From DASXYG01 sp036502625 (GTDB taxonomy: Bacteria; Actinomycetota; Actinomycetes; Streptosporangiales; Streptosporangiaceae), in the NCBI GenBank assembly GCA_036502625.1, contig DASXYG010000055.1, positions 161,078 through 225,077 on the forward strand: a DNA stretch of 64,000 bases. The letters run 5' to 3'. Both the position numbers and the translations under genes were made by a program. The notes under the pieces were generated by a model. That model did no database searches and had not been told where the DNA came from. It saw only the letters and a program-made list of their open reading frames with translations. Shown piece by piece: positions 49,708 to 58,391 of the stretch. How positions within the stretch are numbered: position 1 is the first letter of the stretch; the number at the start of each line of letters is the position of its first letter.

Positions 49708-50616
49708 ATGATCCACGATGTCACCGGCGTTAGCCGGATTCGCATGCTCTACGTACAGCTCATGTACCGCTGCAACTTCGCCTGCCAGCACTGTTTCCAC
49801 GGCGAGCTGCTCAAGGCGCCTGATCGCTACACCCCGAGCCAGGTGGCCGAGATGCTGCGCTACTTCCGTACGCACTACGACCTCCAGGCGGTCACTTTCC
49901 TCGGTGGTGAGCCGCTGCTCTACCCGGCTATCACGAGCGTCTGCCGCGACGCGGCCAGCCACGGCATAGGGGTGGAGATCTGCACCAACGGCCACTACGG
50001 CTTCCGCAGCCGACTGCGCGCGCTGGTGCCCTACGTCAGCAAGCTGCGCGTCTCGGTGGAGGGCCTAGCCGCCACCAACGACCACATTCGCCGGCCAGGC
50101 AGCTTCCGCTCGGCCACGCAGACCCTCTCCCTAGCGCGGCAACTCGGCATCCGGGTGGGCGTGACCATGACAGTCACCGCGCTCAACGTCGAGGAGGTGG
50201 TGCCGCTGGCCCAGCGCCTCGAGGTGCTGGGCGTCACCGAGCTCAAGCTGCACTGCCTCCGGCCGGTGGGCAACGCTCTCCGCCACCCGGAGCTGATGGT
50301 CGCCGACGAGGCTCAGTACGAGCGGCTACACGAGGCGCTCGCCGCGGCGGGGCTGACGATCGAGATCCGCTACGACGCCGATCTCGCCCCGCACCCGAGC
50401 TCGGCCGCCTGCACCGAGCCGGGGGGCCAGCCGATCGAGGAGCTCGAGCGCATCGAGGTCGATCCGCGCGGTGCGCTGACCATGTCGTGCAAGGCGGTCG
50501 GCCGGCACGCCCACGCCTTCCGCTGGGACAGTTCGGCCCGGACGATTCGCTACGAGCCGCACGACGGCGACGAGATTCACCAGCAGATCCCCGACGTGGT
50601 CTACCGGCCGGCATGA
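49708..50616 (+). CDS. Radical SAM protein
   Basis: A 302-residue radical SAM enzyme. The iron-sulfur motif is 'YRCNFACQHCFHG' (CxxxCxxC), 'FLGGEPLLYP' binds SAM, and 'EICTNGHYGF' and 'VTMTVTALNVEEV' are later barrel strands. The C-terminus contains two isolated cysteines (SSAACTEPGG, TMSCKAVG) but no full SPASM cluster set. It belongs near the peptide-modifying/PqqE-MoaA branch. GGAG lies 7 bases before the ATG. It is the first of four genes joined by ATGA or TGATG overlaps, so their products are made in step. Confidence 0.88.
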   Translation: MIHDVTGVSRIRMLYVQLMYRCNFACQHCFHGELLKAPDRYTPSQVAEMLRYFRTHYDLQAVTFLGGEPLLYPAITSVCRDAASHGIGVEICTNGHYGFRSRLRALVPYVSKLRVSVEGLAATNDHIRRPGSFRSATQTLSLARQLGIRVGVTMTVTALNVEEVVPLAQRLEVLGVTELKLHCLRPVGNALRHPELMVADEAQYERLHEALAAAGLTIEIRYDADLAPHPSSAACTEPGGQPIEELERIEVDPRGALTMSCKAVGRHAHAFRWDSSARTIRYEPHDGDEIHQQIPDVVYRPA

Positions 50617-51224
50617 AACCGCTGTTCATCGCCCTGGAAGGGCTGAGCTGTAGCGGCAAGACCACGGTGGTCGGTGAGGTGGCCGACGCCCTTGGCGCTG
50701 GCCACCTCCCGACCATCCCCGACGAGTACAGCGTGCTGCGCCGGTGTTTCGACCAGGTCGACGAGCTGGACGCCCGATTCCTCTGTTATCTCTCGGCCAT
50801 CTGTCGGGCGAGCCGGGATATCGGGCGGCAGCTGGATGCCGGCCGCAGCGTGGTCGTCGAGAGCTACCTCGCCCGCACAGTCGCCTTCCACCGTGGCATG
50901 GGCTCCTCGGCGATGGTCTACCTGCCCGAGCTGCGCCAGCCTGACGTCAGCTTCCACCTGACCTGCGCGCCGGCCGAGCGGCATCGGCGCGAACTGGGCC
51001 GGGGCGGCTCGCGCCACTTCTGGGACGAGCTGGCCGCCAAGCACGAGGCCGACATCCTCTGCGAGTACCGCCGCTTTCCCCTGCACCAGATCGACACCAC
51101 GGCGCGTGTGCCGCGTGACGTCGTCGACGAGATCCTCCGTCATCCCCTCGATGGGAGTTGTGCTTGTGAAGACACAAAGCCTGTGGCAGGCCACCAAGAC
51201 CTTCTTTCCGCTCTTTCTCGGTGA
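50613..51224 (+). CDS. P-loop nucleotide kinase-like protein (thymidylate kinase-like)
   Basis: A 203-residue NTPase. Walker A is 'ALEGLSCSGKTTVVGEV' near the N-terminus; 'GRSVVVESYLARTVAFHRG' is the DR(Y/x)-like segment of deoxynucleoside/dTMP kinases, although the usual 'DR' is 'ES'. 'HLTCAPAERHRRELGRGG' is the lid region. It probably phosphorylates a nucleoside, nucleotide or other small molecule. Start overlaps the radical SAM stop (ATGA). Its last 20 codons overlap the next gene. Confidence 0.8.
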   Translation: MKPLFIALEGLSCSGKTTVVGEVADALGAGHLPTIPDEYSVLRRCFDQVDELDARFLCYLSAICRASRDIGRQLDAGRSVVVESYLARTVAFHRGMGSSAMVYLPELRQPDVSFHLTCAPAERHRRELGRGGSRHFWDELAAKHEADILCEYRRFPLHQIDTTARVPRDVVDEILRHPLDGSCACEDTKPVAGHQDLLSALSR

Positions 51225-51825
51225 ACTCACCCAGCGACCTGCGCAGACCGTCTGTGTCGTGGGCGCCTCGGACGGTAAGTTCGTCATCCCGCTGGCCAAG
51301 CTCGGCTACCACGTGCTGGCCATTGAGCGGGACCGTCAGGCCGTGCATGGCGGGGTCGTCGAGCTACCCGGGCACCTACAGGGCACCATGCTCGGACTCC
51401 GCCGACGAATGATGAGCGAGGAGGTTGCGGAGTGCGTCACGATCGTTGAAGGAGACCTCTTCGACCTCCGGCACCTGCCACCCTGCGATGCAGTGTGGAC
51501 GAGCTGCTCCTGGCACTACTCGCTCAACCACCGACGGCCACTGAGTGCGTTCGTCGAGCGGCTCCAGGCGCTGTGCGCGCCGGAGGGGCTGCTCGGGGCC
51601 GAGTTCATGATGCCGGTCGAGGAGCGGCACCAGAGCATCGAGCACTACCTCGAAGAAGGCCAGATCCTCGACTACTTTGAAGGCTGGCGCCTGCTGTGGG
51701 AGGCGTACACGCCGGCCTTTCTTGAAGACCCGCACGTCGAGCAACTGAAGCCCCATACCCATCGCATGGGCTTCGTCATGGCCTCCCGCACCTCTCCGAC
51801 CACCACCCACTTGAAAGGCATGTGA
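51166..51825 (+). CDS. Class I SAM methyltransferase-like protein
   Basis: A 219-residue protein. Motif I is 'VCVVGASDGKFVIPLAKLG', followed by acidic 'AIERD'; 'TIVEGDLFDLRHLPPCDAVW' is motif II-III; 'SWHYSLNHRRPLSAFVERL' lies after. It should methylate a small molecule or nucleotide. I chose GTG 51166 because GGGAG lies 8 bases upstream; ATG 51151 is also in frame. It overlaps the kinase gene by about 60 bases and the GreA-like gene by TGATG. Confidence 0.82.
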   Translation: MKTQSLWQATKTFFPLFLGELTQRPAQTVCVVGASDGKFVIPLAKLGYHVLAIERDRQAVHGGVVELPGHLQGTMLGLRRRMMSEEVAECVTIVEGDLFDLRHLPPCDAVWTSCSWHYSLNHRRPLSAFVERLQALCAPEGLLGAEFMMPVEERHQSIEHYLEEGQILDYFEGWRLLWEAYTPAFLEDPHVEQLKPHTHRMGFVMASRTSPTTTHLKGM

Positions 51826-52307
51826 TGGCGCAGTACCGCTTCCTCGCCCGCGACCTGGAGGCGCTGAAGAACCGCATCGCGCGCTACGACGCCCAGTGGC
51901 GCGAGACGCTCGGCGGCGTGCACGACTCCACCACACAGTCGAGCGAAACGTGGCACGACAACCCCCAGTTCGACGACGTGCAGCAACGCGCCAAGATGCT
52001 GGAGACCGAACGCAACAAGCTCCGAGCCATCCTCGCCGACAGCGAGTTGGTCGAGCCGGCGGCGCCGGACGGCCGCGTCGACGTGGGCAGCGTAGTGCGG
52101 GTGCGCTTCACCAAGACCGGGCGTGAGGAACGGTTCGTCATCGGGAGCTACATGGTGCTCGACTCGGAGGACGAGGAGCGGATCTCTTACGCGGCACCGT
52201 TGGCGCAGTTGCTGATGGGGCACAGTGCTGGGGAGAGCGTGACAGGTTGCGTCGGGAAACGGCCCGTCGAGGCACGTGTACTGCGCGTTGAATTGCTGGA
52301 TACGTGA
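51825..52307 (+). CDS. GreA/GreB-like transcript-cleavage-factor homologue
   Basis: A 160-residue protein. An N-terminal coiled coil is predicted (LARDLEALKNRIARYDAQWR ... QQRAKMLETERNKLRAIL) and a C-terminal FKBP-like Gre domain is clear: 'VGSVVRVRFTKTGREERFVI', then 'ISYAAPLAQLLMGHSAGESV'. Gre factors reach into the RNA polymerase secondary channel. At the coiled-coil tip, housekeeping GreA has the acidic pair D-x-x-E; here the tip region is HDSTTQSSETWHDN, so the acidic pair is not in the usual form. Last gene of the coupled operon. Confidence 0.82.
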   Translation: MAQYRFLARDLEALKNRIARYDAQWRETLGGVHDSTTQSSETWHDNPQFDDVQQRAKMLETERNKLRAILADSELVEPAAPDGRVDVGSVVRVRFTKTGREERFVIGSYMVLDSEDEERISYAAPLAQLLMGHSAGESVTGCVGKRPVEARVLRVELLDT

Positions 52308-52476
52308 TTGACGCCGTTTCCATCACCGCAAGATCGCCACCAGCTCCGCATAATCAGAAAAGTTGCACTACATATAGTGCGCTTGAAAATCCCCTATATA
52401 GTTGCCAATACATGCTTTGAGTTAGCTCAATTTCCCCATCCACCCATAGATACCCTTTCGCTAATTACCCTTCAAA

Positions 52477-53541
52477 TTATACCTCATCTGACCACCTCCA
52501 CGCTATTCCTTGGTGGGAACCAAGAGGGGATCCTTCATTATCGAAGACGGCATAAATGTATCGGCCCTCATTAAGAATATCGAGATACCGGCCTTCGTGA
52601 CGCTCCGGTTCTATCCGCCCGCCGACATTATATGTAGTTCTAAACCACCATGCGCGTACTGGAGTCATCTCGCCAGCAAAAACGAGATGAAACTCCATTC
52701 GCCTCATCTGCGGGCGTATCTTGGTTAGCTGCACAATCGGCATCGATCGCTTTTTGCTATCAACATTGATCCGGTAACCACATGGGTAGAGGTCGTCAGT
52801 AGGTTTGAGAGACTCAAAAACTTCAATATAAGCCAACATGCCACCGCCGAAATCCTCAACAACGTTAGCGATGCGGCAGCCAAATAGTTCTTCGAAGCCA
52901 AGTACGCCTTTTCTGCTTTCGTTGTAGTATTGACGCGAACTCTGAAATTGGTAAACTCCTGATGGGTTTGTCGATCTCAACCAGACCATGCAATCGACTC
53001 TGACGATTGCGCCCGCCTTAGAAAAATAGTATGTTTCTGAGCTAGTTTCCGGAGCGAGGCCCTCGCCAGTCTCGGCGACTTGTGAATATTCATAACCTGC
53101 GGCAGTCGACGCCAGCCCTTCGGCGTAGTTCTCAGCAAGACAGCGCGCGAGCTCTTCGATCGCCTCATCCTCGTGCCTTTGCAGTGTGCGAGGGTCGCGG
53201 GCGAGCTTACGCACCTCCGGATCATCAGATTGAAGTAGACTGTTAATGTAGCTTTTCCGTCTCTCGCTAATGGTGTTCTTGTAATGCTCTGCGTCAAATC
53301 TGAAAGCTACCATTAGCTGATTGCCGTGTATGGGATTGTCGAATCCGTCGATCATTTCCTTCAACTCGGCAATGCACCGCTCGACCGTCTGCGGCTTTCC
53401 TTGCTGGGCTAGTCGGCGCTGAAGTCCAGCGAGCAGTTCAGGGTGGTTATTAACACGATCTCTCGTGCAACCGATTCCTTTCCTCAACTCTCTGAGGCTC
53501 TGTACGTACGCTTGTTGTACGTTGCTCGTCCTGTCGGCCAT
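52477..53541 (-). CDS. Hypothetical protein, lower GC
   Basis: A 354-residue soluble protein. The N-terminal third is helical (VQQAYVQSLRELRKGIGCTR); the rest is beta-rich with many aromatic residues and an ARAWWFRTTYNVGG segment near the end. Low GC and AT-rich flanks mark it as recently acquired. It stands alone, facing the rightward transfer genes. No family recognised. Confidence 0.6.
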   Translation of the reverse strand: MADRTSNVQQAYVQSLRELRKGIGCTRDRVNNHPELLAGLQRRLAQQGKPQTVERCIAELKEMIDGFDNPIHGNQLMVAFRFDAEHYKNTISERRKSYINSLLQSDDPEVRKLARDPRTLQRHEDEAIEELARCLAENYAEGLASTAAGYEYSQVAETGEGLAPETSSETYYFSKAGAIVRVDCMVWLRSTNPSGVYQFQSSRQYYNESRKGVLGFEELFGCRIANVVEDFGGGMLAYIEVFESLKPTDDLYPCGYRINVDSKKRSMPIVQLTKIRPQMRRMEFHLVFAGEMTPVRAWWFRTTYNVGGRIEPERHEGRYLDILNEGRYIYAVFDNEGSPLGSHQGIAWRWSDEV

Positions 53542-53672
53542 CTTCTGTACCTTCTGCGTCCCCTCATACCTGCACTGTCCATCAAATGATCGTTTACGCG
53601 AGCAGGCACTTGAGCTTAGCGTTTCATTCAGGAAGGTGAAGCACGAAATGCTAGGAGTAGAAAGGATCTCGA

Positions 53673-53957
53673 ATGTCTTATTCCCTCGCCAAGCTCGGCA
53701 GCCGCCTGCCCACGCAGCGGGAGGTAGCCAAGGTCGAAGCGTACATCGACGGCAAGGTACAGATCGAGCGCAAGAGGATCCGGGCGATTGGCCTGGTCGG
53801 CACGTTCGCCGCGGATGATGCGCTCTACCTCAAGCAGCTCCAGCGGCAGATGGAGCATCTCGATCCGGATGCGGCCGAGGCAGTGGGCTTCATCATCAAC
53901 ACCTCGGTGATGGCCATCGGCCGGCGAGTGGCCCAGTTCGACGGGGAGCTGGACTGA
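53673..53957 (+). CDS. Small soluble protein of transfer region
   Basis: A 94-residue, mostly helical protein (TQREVAKVEAYIDGKVQIER ... LYLKQLQRQMEHLDPDAAEA). AGAAAGGAT precedes the ATG. It begins a run of overlapping small genes (TGATGA with the next), consistent with the conserved small genes at the head of actinomycete transfer operons. Confidence 0.65.
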   Translation: MSYSLAKLGSRLPTQREVAKVEAYIDGKVQIERKRIRAIGLVGTFAADDALYLKQLQRQMEHLDPDAAEAVGFIINTSVMAIGRRVAQFDGELD

Positions 53958-54160
53958 TGACCGGCTTCATCGTCTTCACGCTGCTCGCCTTGGTGGGGCT
54001 GGCCATGGTCACCACCTATCTCTGGAACGAGGTTGCCGTACTGCGCGAGCGTGACGCTTCACGGCGAATCGACGACCTGACACACAAGGCGATCAGCGAC
54101 ATCGCGACCATCCAGCAGCGAACCGAGGATCAGATGCGTCGCTTCAGGGAGGTGCGATGA
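53957..54160 (+). CDS. Small single-TM protein with coiled coil
   Basis: A 67-residue protein: a membrane helix FIVFTLLALVGLAMVTTYLW at the N-terminus, then a charged helix NEVAVLRERDASRRIDDL. Overlaps both neighbours by 4 bases. Probably a membrane component of the transfer apparatus or an assembly factor. Confidence 0.65.
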   Translation: MTGFIVFTLLALVGLAMVTTYLWNEVAVLRERDASRRIDDLTHKAISDIATIQQRTEDQMRRFREVR

Positions 54161-54345
54161 GCGCCAGCCTGGCCTACACACTAGTGGCCACGGCGATCAC
54201 GTTCCTGATCGTCGGCGTGTGGCTGGTTTTCATGGTCGCCACGGCCGCCATCGCACGCTCTGAAGAGCGGATGCAGAAGAAGGTGGCGCATTGGCAGGAG
54301 CGCGCCATACAGGCCGAAGATCCACGGTGGCGGCGGTCGATATGA
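54157..54345 (+). CDS. Small single-TM protein
   Basis: A 62-residue protein with one membrane helix, YTLVATAITFLIVGVWLVFM, and a basic amphipathic tail, MQKKVAHWQERAIQAE. ATGA overlaps on both sides; topology matches the preceding gene product. Confidence 0.65.
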   Translation: MSASLAYTLVATAITFLIVGVWLVFMVATAAIARSEERMQKKVAHWQERAIQAEDPRWRRSI

Positions 54346-54578
54346 GTGCGCGTACCTTGCTCAGCCAGTGGTGCCAGCTCGTCGCGAAGCTGCGCGACAG
54401 GCCGCAGCACGCCACGAGAGATCATACTCGTGGGACGAGCGCCGGTGACCTGCACCAGCGGAGGCATGCGGCATGCTGCCCGCTCGGCGCCGCATGCCGA
54501 CGCCAGGCGCTGGAGAAAGCAATGCGGATGGATGTGTTCGCCAACTCCACCGAGCACGAGGAGTACCGGCCGTCGTGA
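54342..54578 (+). CDS. Small hypothetical protein coupled to preceding gene
   Basis: A 78-residue frame, MSARTLLSQWCQLVAKLRD then a His/Cys-rich middle (HQRRHAACCPLGAACRR). Its ATG overlaps the previous stop. The cysteines and histidines could bind metal. Moderate support only from coupling. Confidence 0.45.
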   Translation: MSARTLLSQWCQLVAKLRDRPQHATRDHTRGTSAGDLHQRRHAACCPLGAACRRQALEKAMRMDVFANSTEHEEYRPS

Positions 54579-54835
54579 CCGGCGTAAGCAGGAGCGGGTG
54601 CGGCGATGGCGGGGCTCGTTGTGGATTTCACACGCTAAATTTCGCTGCCACTGGCTCCTCCGCCACGCCGCGAGTAACAGCGGTGGCCTGGTCTCGGACG
54701 ATGCGAATCCTCGATCGAACATTCGCCCGATCAGATGGTTCTCACCCTGTCAATTTTGTGCCATAGATATCCATGGTCGAACCTGACGGCGCGAGCACTC
54801 GTCAATCGAATCAGGATCAGAAAGGAGGAACGCGT

Positions 54836-55426
54836 ATGGATCACATAACAGACTCCCCGGCCGACCGGAGTGTACCCGCTAAATTTCGCACTATCTTGGC
54901 AGACCCCCCGTGGCTACCGAATCAGACCGGTGCGAAAGGCGCTGGGCGGCATTACCCGCTCATGAGCCTCGAGCGCATCAAGGCGATGCCCGTGCGCGAG
55001 CTGGCCGAGGACGACGCCCACCTCTGGGTGTGGACCACGAACGCGACGCTGCGTCACGGCTACGACGTCGCCGAGGCGTGGGGGTTCACGGTGCGCTCGC
55101 CGCTCACCTGGGTCATGTTCAAGCTCGGGCTGGGCGCGTACCTACGGAACGCCACCGAGCACCTGCTGTTCGCCACGCGCGGGAAGGCGCCGGTGAAGTT
55201 CCGTTCGCAGCCGACGTGGATCAACGCGCCGGTGCAGGACCACAGCCACAAGCCCGAGGAGCAGTTCGCAGTCATCGAGCGGATCTCCGACGGGCCGTAC
55301 CTGGAGCTGTTCGCCCGGCGGCGCCCGCCAAGCGACCGGCCGTGGTTCATCTGGGGCAACCAAATCGACTCCGATATCTCGATCCCCGGGTATCCGGTGC
55401 CGGGCGATCGTGCACGGAGGGAGTGA
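54836..55426 (+). CDS. MT-A70-family adenine methyltransferase
   Basis: A 196-residue methyltransferase with catalytic 'DPPW' in ILADPPWLPNQTG (residues 23-26), 'HLWVWTTNATL', and the later 'EHLLFATRGKAPV' and 'PYLELFARR' strands. MT-A70 enzymes make N6-methyladenine; in bacterial mobile elements they usually act on DNA and may protect the element. AAAGGAGGAACGCGT precedes the ATG. The C-terminal 'IWGNQI' is typical of the bacterial group. Confidence 0.88.
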   Translation: MDHITDSPADRSVPAKFRTILADPPWLPNQTGAKGAGRHYPLMSLERIKAMPVRELAEDDAHLWVWTTNATLRHGYDVAEAWGFTVRSPLTWVMFKLGLGAYLRNATEHLLFATRGKAPVKFRSQPTWINAPVQDHSHKPEEQFAVIERISDGPYLELFARRRPPSDRPWFIWGNQIDSDISIPGYPVPGDRARRE

Positions 55427-55431
55427 GCAGT

Positions 55432-55638
55432 ATGAGCCCAGATCAGGGAGGGCCCTGGCGGAATCCTCTCCAAATGCTATTCCAGACATGCGTGCTGCTG
55501 CTCGGTTCGGCGATTGCGCTTCGGCTCACCGTGGAATACATGCGCCCTATCTTGCCATGGCTACTGGGCGGCATTGTGCTCGCCGCGACGGTATTGGGTG
55601 TTGTCGCGGTGGTGCGGTGGCACCAGTCCCGGTTCTAG
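55432..55638 (+). CDS. Small two-helix membrane protein
   Basis: A 68-residue protein with two hydrophobic helices (LFQTCVLLLGSAIALRL and LPWLLGGIVLAATVLGVVAV). GGAGGGAGTGAGCAGT gives a strong start, 5 bases after the methylase. Likely a transfer-related membrane component. Confidence 0.6.
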   Translation: MSPDQGGPWRNPLQMLFQTCVLLLGSAIALRLTVEYMRPILPWLLGGIVLAATVLGVVAVVRWHQSRF

Positions 55639-55778
55639 ATCCGACACCTGTTATGTGTATCCAGAGGTAGCTCGTTGTGGAATACACAATCACCATTGAC
55701 GGAACAGTCGATTTCTGTCACGAGTAGAAGCTACGGGCGTTGCCAAATGACAACGGGTAACAAGAAAGGAGGTATGCA

Positions 55779-56006
55779 ATGGGAAGACGAAAGAAGCTTT
55801 TTCAGCAGCGACGCCGTGAGGAGCGGCGATTCCGGGTACGCGGGGAGCGGCGAGATCCGCCGGATCTGCGCAAGCTCGGTAAGGCCCTGATCAGCCTGGC
55901 GCAGGCCGAGGCCGAAAAGGAGGCTCAAGCCGAGCATGAGGATCAGCAGCAGCCTGGCGGCACTCGCCCTGACGACGCGCCGGATGGCGGGGGTGGCCAT
56001 GCCTGA
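55779..56006 (+). CDS. Small basic protein preceding coupling ATPase
   Basis: A 75-residue protein: an arginine-rich start (MGRRKKLFQQRRREERRFRV), a helical middle (LGKALISLAQAEAEKEAQAE) and a Gly/Asp tail. AAAGGAGGTATGCA precedes the ATG. Its stop overlaps the start of the coupling ATPase gene, so it probably partners it. Confidence 0.65.
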   Translation: MGRRKKLFQQRRREERRFRVRGERRDPPDLRKLGKALISLAQAEAEKEAQAEHEDQQQPGGTRPDDAPDGGGGHA

Positions 56007-58188
56007 GCTGGCCGGCCTGGTCTTCAGCGAGGTCCATCTCCCCCGCCCGCTCGATCCCGCCGCGGTGAGCGCGTTTCTCACCCGGTTGGCTTCGGATCAG
56101 GAAGCGCCGCGAGTGGTGCTTGAACTGCGGGCCGATCAGGAGCGGGTACGGCATCTACTCGGCTGTGCCGCCACGGACGTCCACCCGCTGCGTCGTCTGC
56201 TGCAAGACCTCATCCCCGGCAGCCTGCTGACCGGTCTTGGCGATGGCGATAACCCGGCACGGCCGGAGGTCGAGGTGGTTGGTCGGCTGCGGCTGCAGCC
56301 GAGGGAGCTGCCGCTGCGCGCTGATACGCCCGAGGCCACCACGCGAGCGGTGCTCTCCGCAATGGCGACCCTGTTGAAGTCCGACGAGAACCTAGTGCTG
56401 CAAGTCGTGCTTGGCCCGCGGCGTGCGCCTCGCCTGGTGCCGGCCACGGTTCCGGAACCGAACGCCACGGTGGTCGAGGCGCTCATCCGGGGAAAACGGC
56501 CGGCGAGCACAGAGACGCGAGCCCGCCTGCGCGAGCGGTGCTCCCTCCCGGGTTTCGCCTGCACGATTCGCATCGGTGCGGCGAGCCCGGATCGCGGGCG
56601 GCGACGCCGGTTCGTCATGAGCCTGCTCGGGGCATTGGCCACGGCTCAAGGGGCGGGCGTCCGGCTCGATCTGGTACGTCAGCCGGCGAAGTACATGAAC
56701 GACGTGCGGCTGCCGTGGCGGTGGCCGCTGCATCTGAGCGCCCCGGAGCTGGTGGGATTGCTGGGCTGGCCGCTTGGCGAGCGTGACTTGCCAGGGCTGC
56801 CGCCCGCGCATCCGAAGCCGCTGCGTCCGGCCGAGAAGGTGCATACCGGCCCGCGGGTGTTTGCCCGGAGCGCGGCGCCCGGCGATGACCGCGAGCTCGG
56901 GATTTCGCCCGCGGATCAGACCTTTCATGCGGTGGCGTACGGGCCGAGCGGCTCAGGGAAAACCAATGCGCTGCTGCATCTGATCCTCGCGGACATCTCC
57001 GCTGGCCAGCCGGTCGTGGTGCTGGACCCGAAGAAGCAGCTCATTGACGACATCGCCAGTCGTGTTCCTGAGCACCGTGTGGACGACATCGTCATCTTGG
57101 ACGCCAGTGATGCGCACCCGGTCGGCTTCAACCCCCTAGACGTCACCGGCCGCGACCCAGACGTGGTGGTCGACGGCATCATGGCCGTCTTCGAGGCGAT
57201 GTTCGCCGATGGCTTCGGGCCGCGTAGCTCAGACATCTTCTCCGCCGGGCTAAGGACCCTGGCCCGGGCGAGCACAGCGACTCGACCGGCAACGCTAGTC
57301 GATATCCCTCGCCTGCTCACCGATGCGCGTTTCCGCCGTCAGCAGGTCGGCCAGGTGCAGAGCGATATGGCGCTGGGTGGGTTCTGGTCCTGGTACGAAA
57401 GCCAGTCGCCGGGTGCGCAGGCAGCGGCAATCGCCGCACCGCTCAACAAGCTGCGACAGTTCCTGCTGCGGCCCGCCCTGATCCGCATGCTTGACCAGCG
57501 TGGGAGCGGCTTCCGACTGCGCGACATCTTCCGCGAGAACAAGATCGTGCTGGTAGGACTCAATGAGGGGTTGATCGGGCCGGGCACGGCCAGCCTGCTG
57601 GGCAGCTTGATCGTCGCTGACCTGTGGCAAGCCGCCCAGGAACGCGCCGATGAGCCCGGAGCTGAGGAGCGGCCGGGCCTGATCTTCGTCGACGAGGCGC
57701 CGCGCTTTCTGCACCTACCTGTCTCGCTGGCCGATGCCCTGGCGGTATCCCGCTCGCTGTCGGTGGGCTGGTTCCTGGCCGCGCAGTTCCGTAGCCAGTT
57801 CCCGCCTGCCCTGCGTACGGCCGTGGACATGAACGCCCGCTCCAAGGTCGTCTTCGCCACGGAGTACGAGGACGCCCGCGACATGGCCAAGCTCACCCGG
57901 GAGCTTGGCCCCGAGGACTTCATGGCGCTGCCACGCTTCCACGCCTACGCCAACCTCGTCGCCGATGGCGCGCCGTCGGGCTGGGCGCTGATCAAGACGC
58001 TGCCGCCCCCGCCGGCCACCGCCGACCCGGAGCGGGTACGAGCCGCCAGCCGCGTCCGATACGCCACCACGACGGCCGTGCCGACGACCGAAGAGGCCGA
58101 CGCCGCAGACGCCGATCAGGCCGAGGAAGCAGAGAAGCCCGTAACACCTCGGCTCGAACAGATCGGGCGGAAGCGGAGGCAGCGATGA
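55999..58188 (+). CDS. Type IV coupling protein-like ATPase (TraG/VirD4 group)
   Basis: A 729-residue protein. After an N-terminal 300-residue accessory region comes a RecA-like motor: Walker A 'YGPSGSGKTNALLHL' (Gly315-Thr322), 'VVVLDPKKQLIDDIA', Walker B 'GLIFVDEAPRFLHL' and a sensor region 'FLAAQFRSQFPPALRTAVDM'. It should form the hexameric pump that moves DNA in conjugation. The C-terminal tail is acidic (EEADAADADQAEEAEKP), as expected for partner recruitment. I chose ATG 55999; ATG 55984 is also possible. No N-terminal membrane helices were seen, so it may dock through the small membrane proteins upstream. Confidence 0.85.
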   Translation: MPELAGLVFSEVHLPRPLDPAAVSAFLTRLASDQEAPRVVLELRADQERVRHLLGCAATDVHPLRRLLQDLIPGSLLTGLGDGDNPARPEVEVVGRLRLQPRELPLRADTPEATTRAVLSAMATLLKSDENLVLQVVLGPRRAPRLVPATVPEPNATVVEALIRGKRPASTETRARLRERCSLPGFACTIRIGAASPDRGRRRRFVMSLLGALATAQGAGVRLDLVRQPAKYMNDVRLPWRWPLHLSAPELVGLLGWPLGERDLPGLPPAHPKPLRPAEKVHTGPRVFARSAAPGDDRELGISPADQTFHAVAYGPSGSGKTNALLHLILADISAGQPVVVLDPKKQLIDDIASRVPEHRVDDIVILDASDAHPVGFNPLDVTGRDPDVVVDGIMAVFEAMFADGFGPRSSDIFSAGLRTLARASTATRPATLVDIPRLLTDARFRRQQVGQVQSDMALGGFWSWYESQSPGAQAAAIAAPLNKLRQFLLRPALIRMLDQRGSGFRLRDIFRENKIVLVGLNEGLIGPGTASLLGSLIVADLWQAAQERADEPGAEERPGLIFVDEAPRFLHLPVSLADALAVSRSLSVGWFLAAQFRSQFPPALRTAVDMNARSKVVFATEYEDARDMAKLTRELGPEDFMALPRFHAYANLVADGAPSGWALIKTLPPPPATADPERVRAASRVRYATTTAVPTTEEADAADADQAEEAEKPVTPRLEQIGRKRRQR

Positions 58189-58391
58189 AATATTCACAAC
58201 GCGGCGTGAGTCCTATGTTCGCCCGTGCCTTCGCCCCACTCTCCACGACGTTCCCGATCGGCCACCTCCACAGCTCATCCCTACTGTCTCCATCCTTCCG
58301 GGATGGGACTGACCCCCTATTCGGGGGTCAGGGGCGCCGATCTGGCGGCCGTCAGCTCAGCGGTCAGCTTCGGCCAGGAGCCCCAGCATGA
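58185..58391 (+). CDS. Possible small linking gene between ATPase and relaxation protein
   Basis: A 68-residue frame that starts in an ATGA overlap with the ATPase stop (GGAGG five bases upstream) and ends in an ATGA overlap with the relaxation gene. The protein MKYSQRGVSPMFARAFAPL ... is not recognisable and crosses a perfect hairpin, so it may only be a translational bridge. Confidence 0.35.
   Translation: MKYSQRGVSPMFARAFAPLSTTFPIGHLHSSSLLSPSFRDGTDPLFGGQGRRSGGRQLSGQLRPGAPA
58309..58331. repeat. Perfect 9-base inverted repeat
   Basis: CTGACCCCC-TATTC-GGGGGTCAG, 57 bases before the relaxation-protein start. It could be a relaxase or regulator site, or an mRNA hairpin tuning expression between the two genes. 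Confidence 0.55.
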
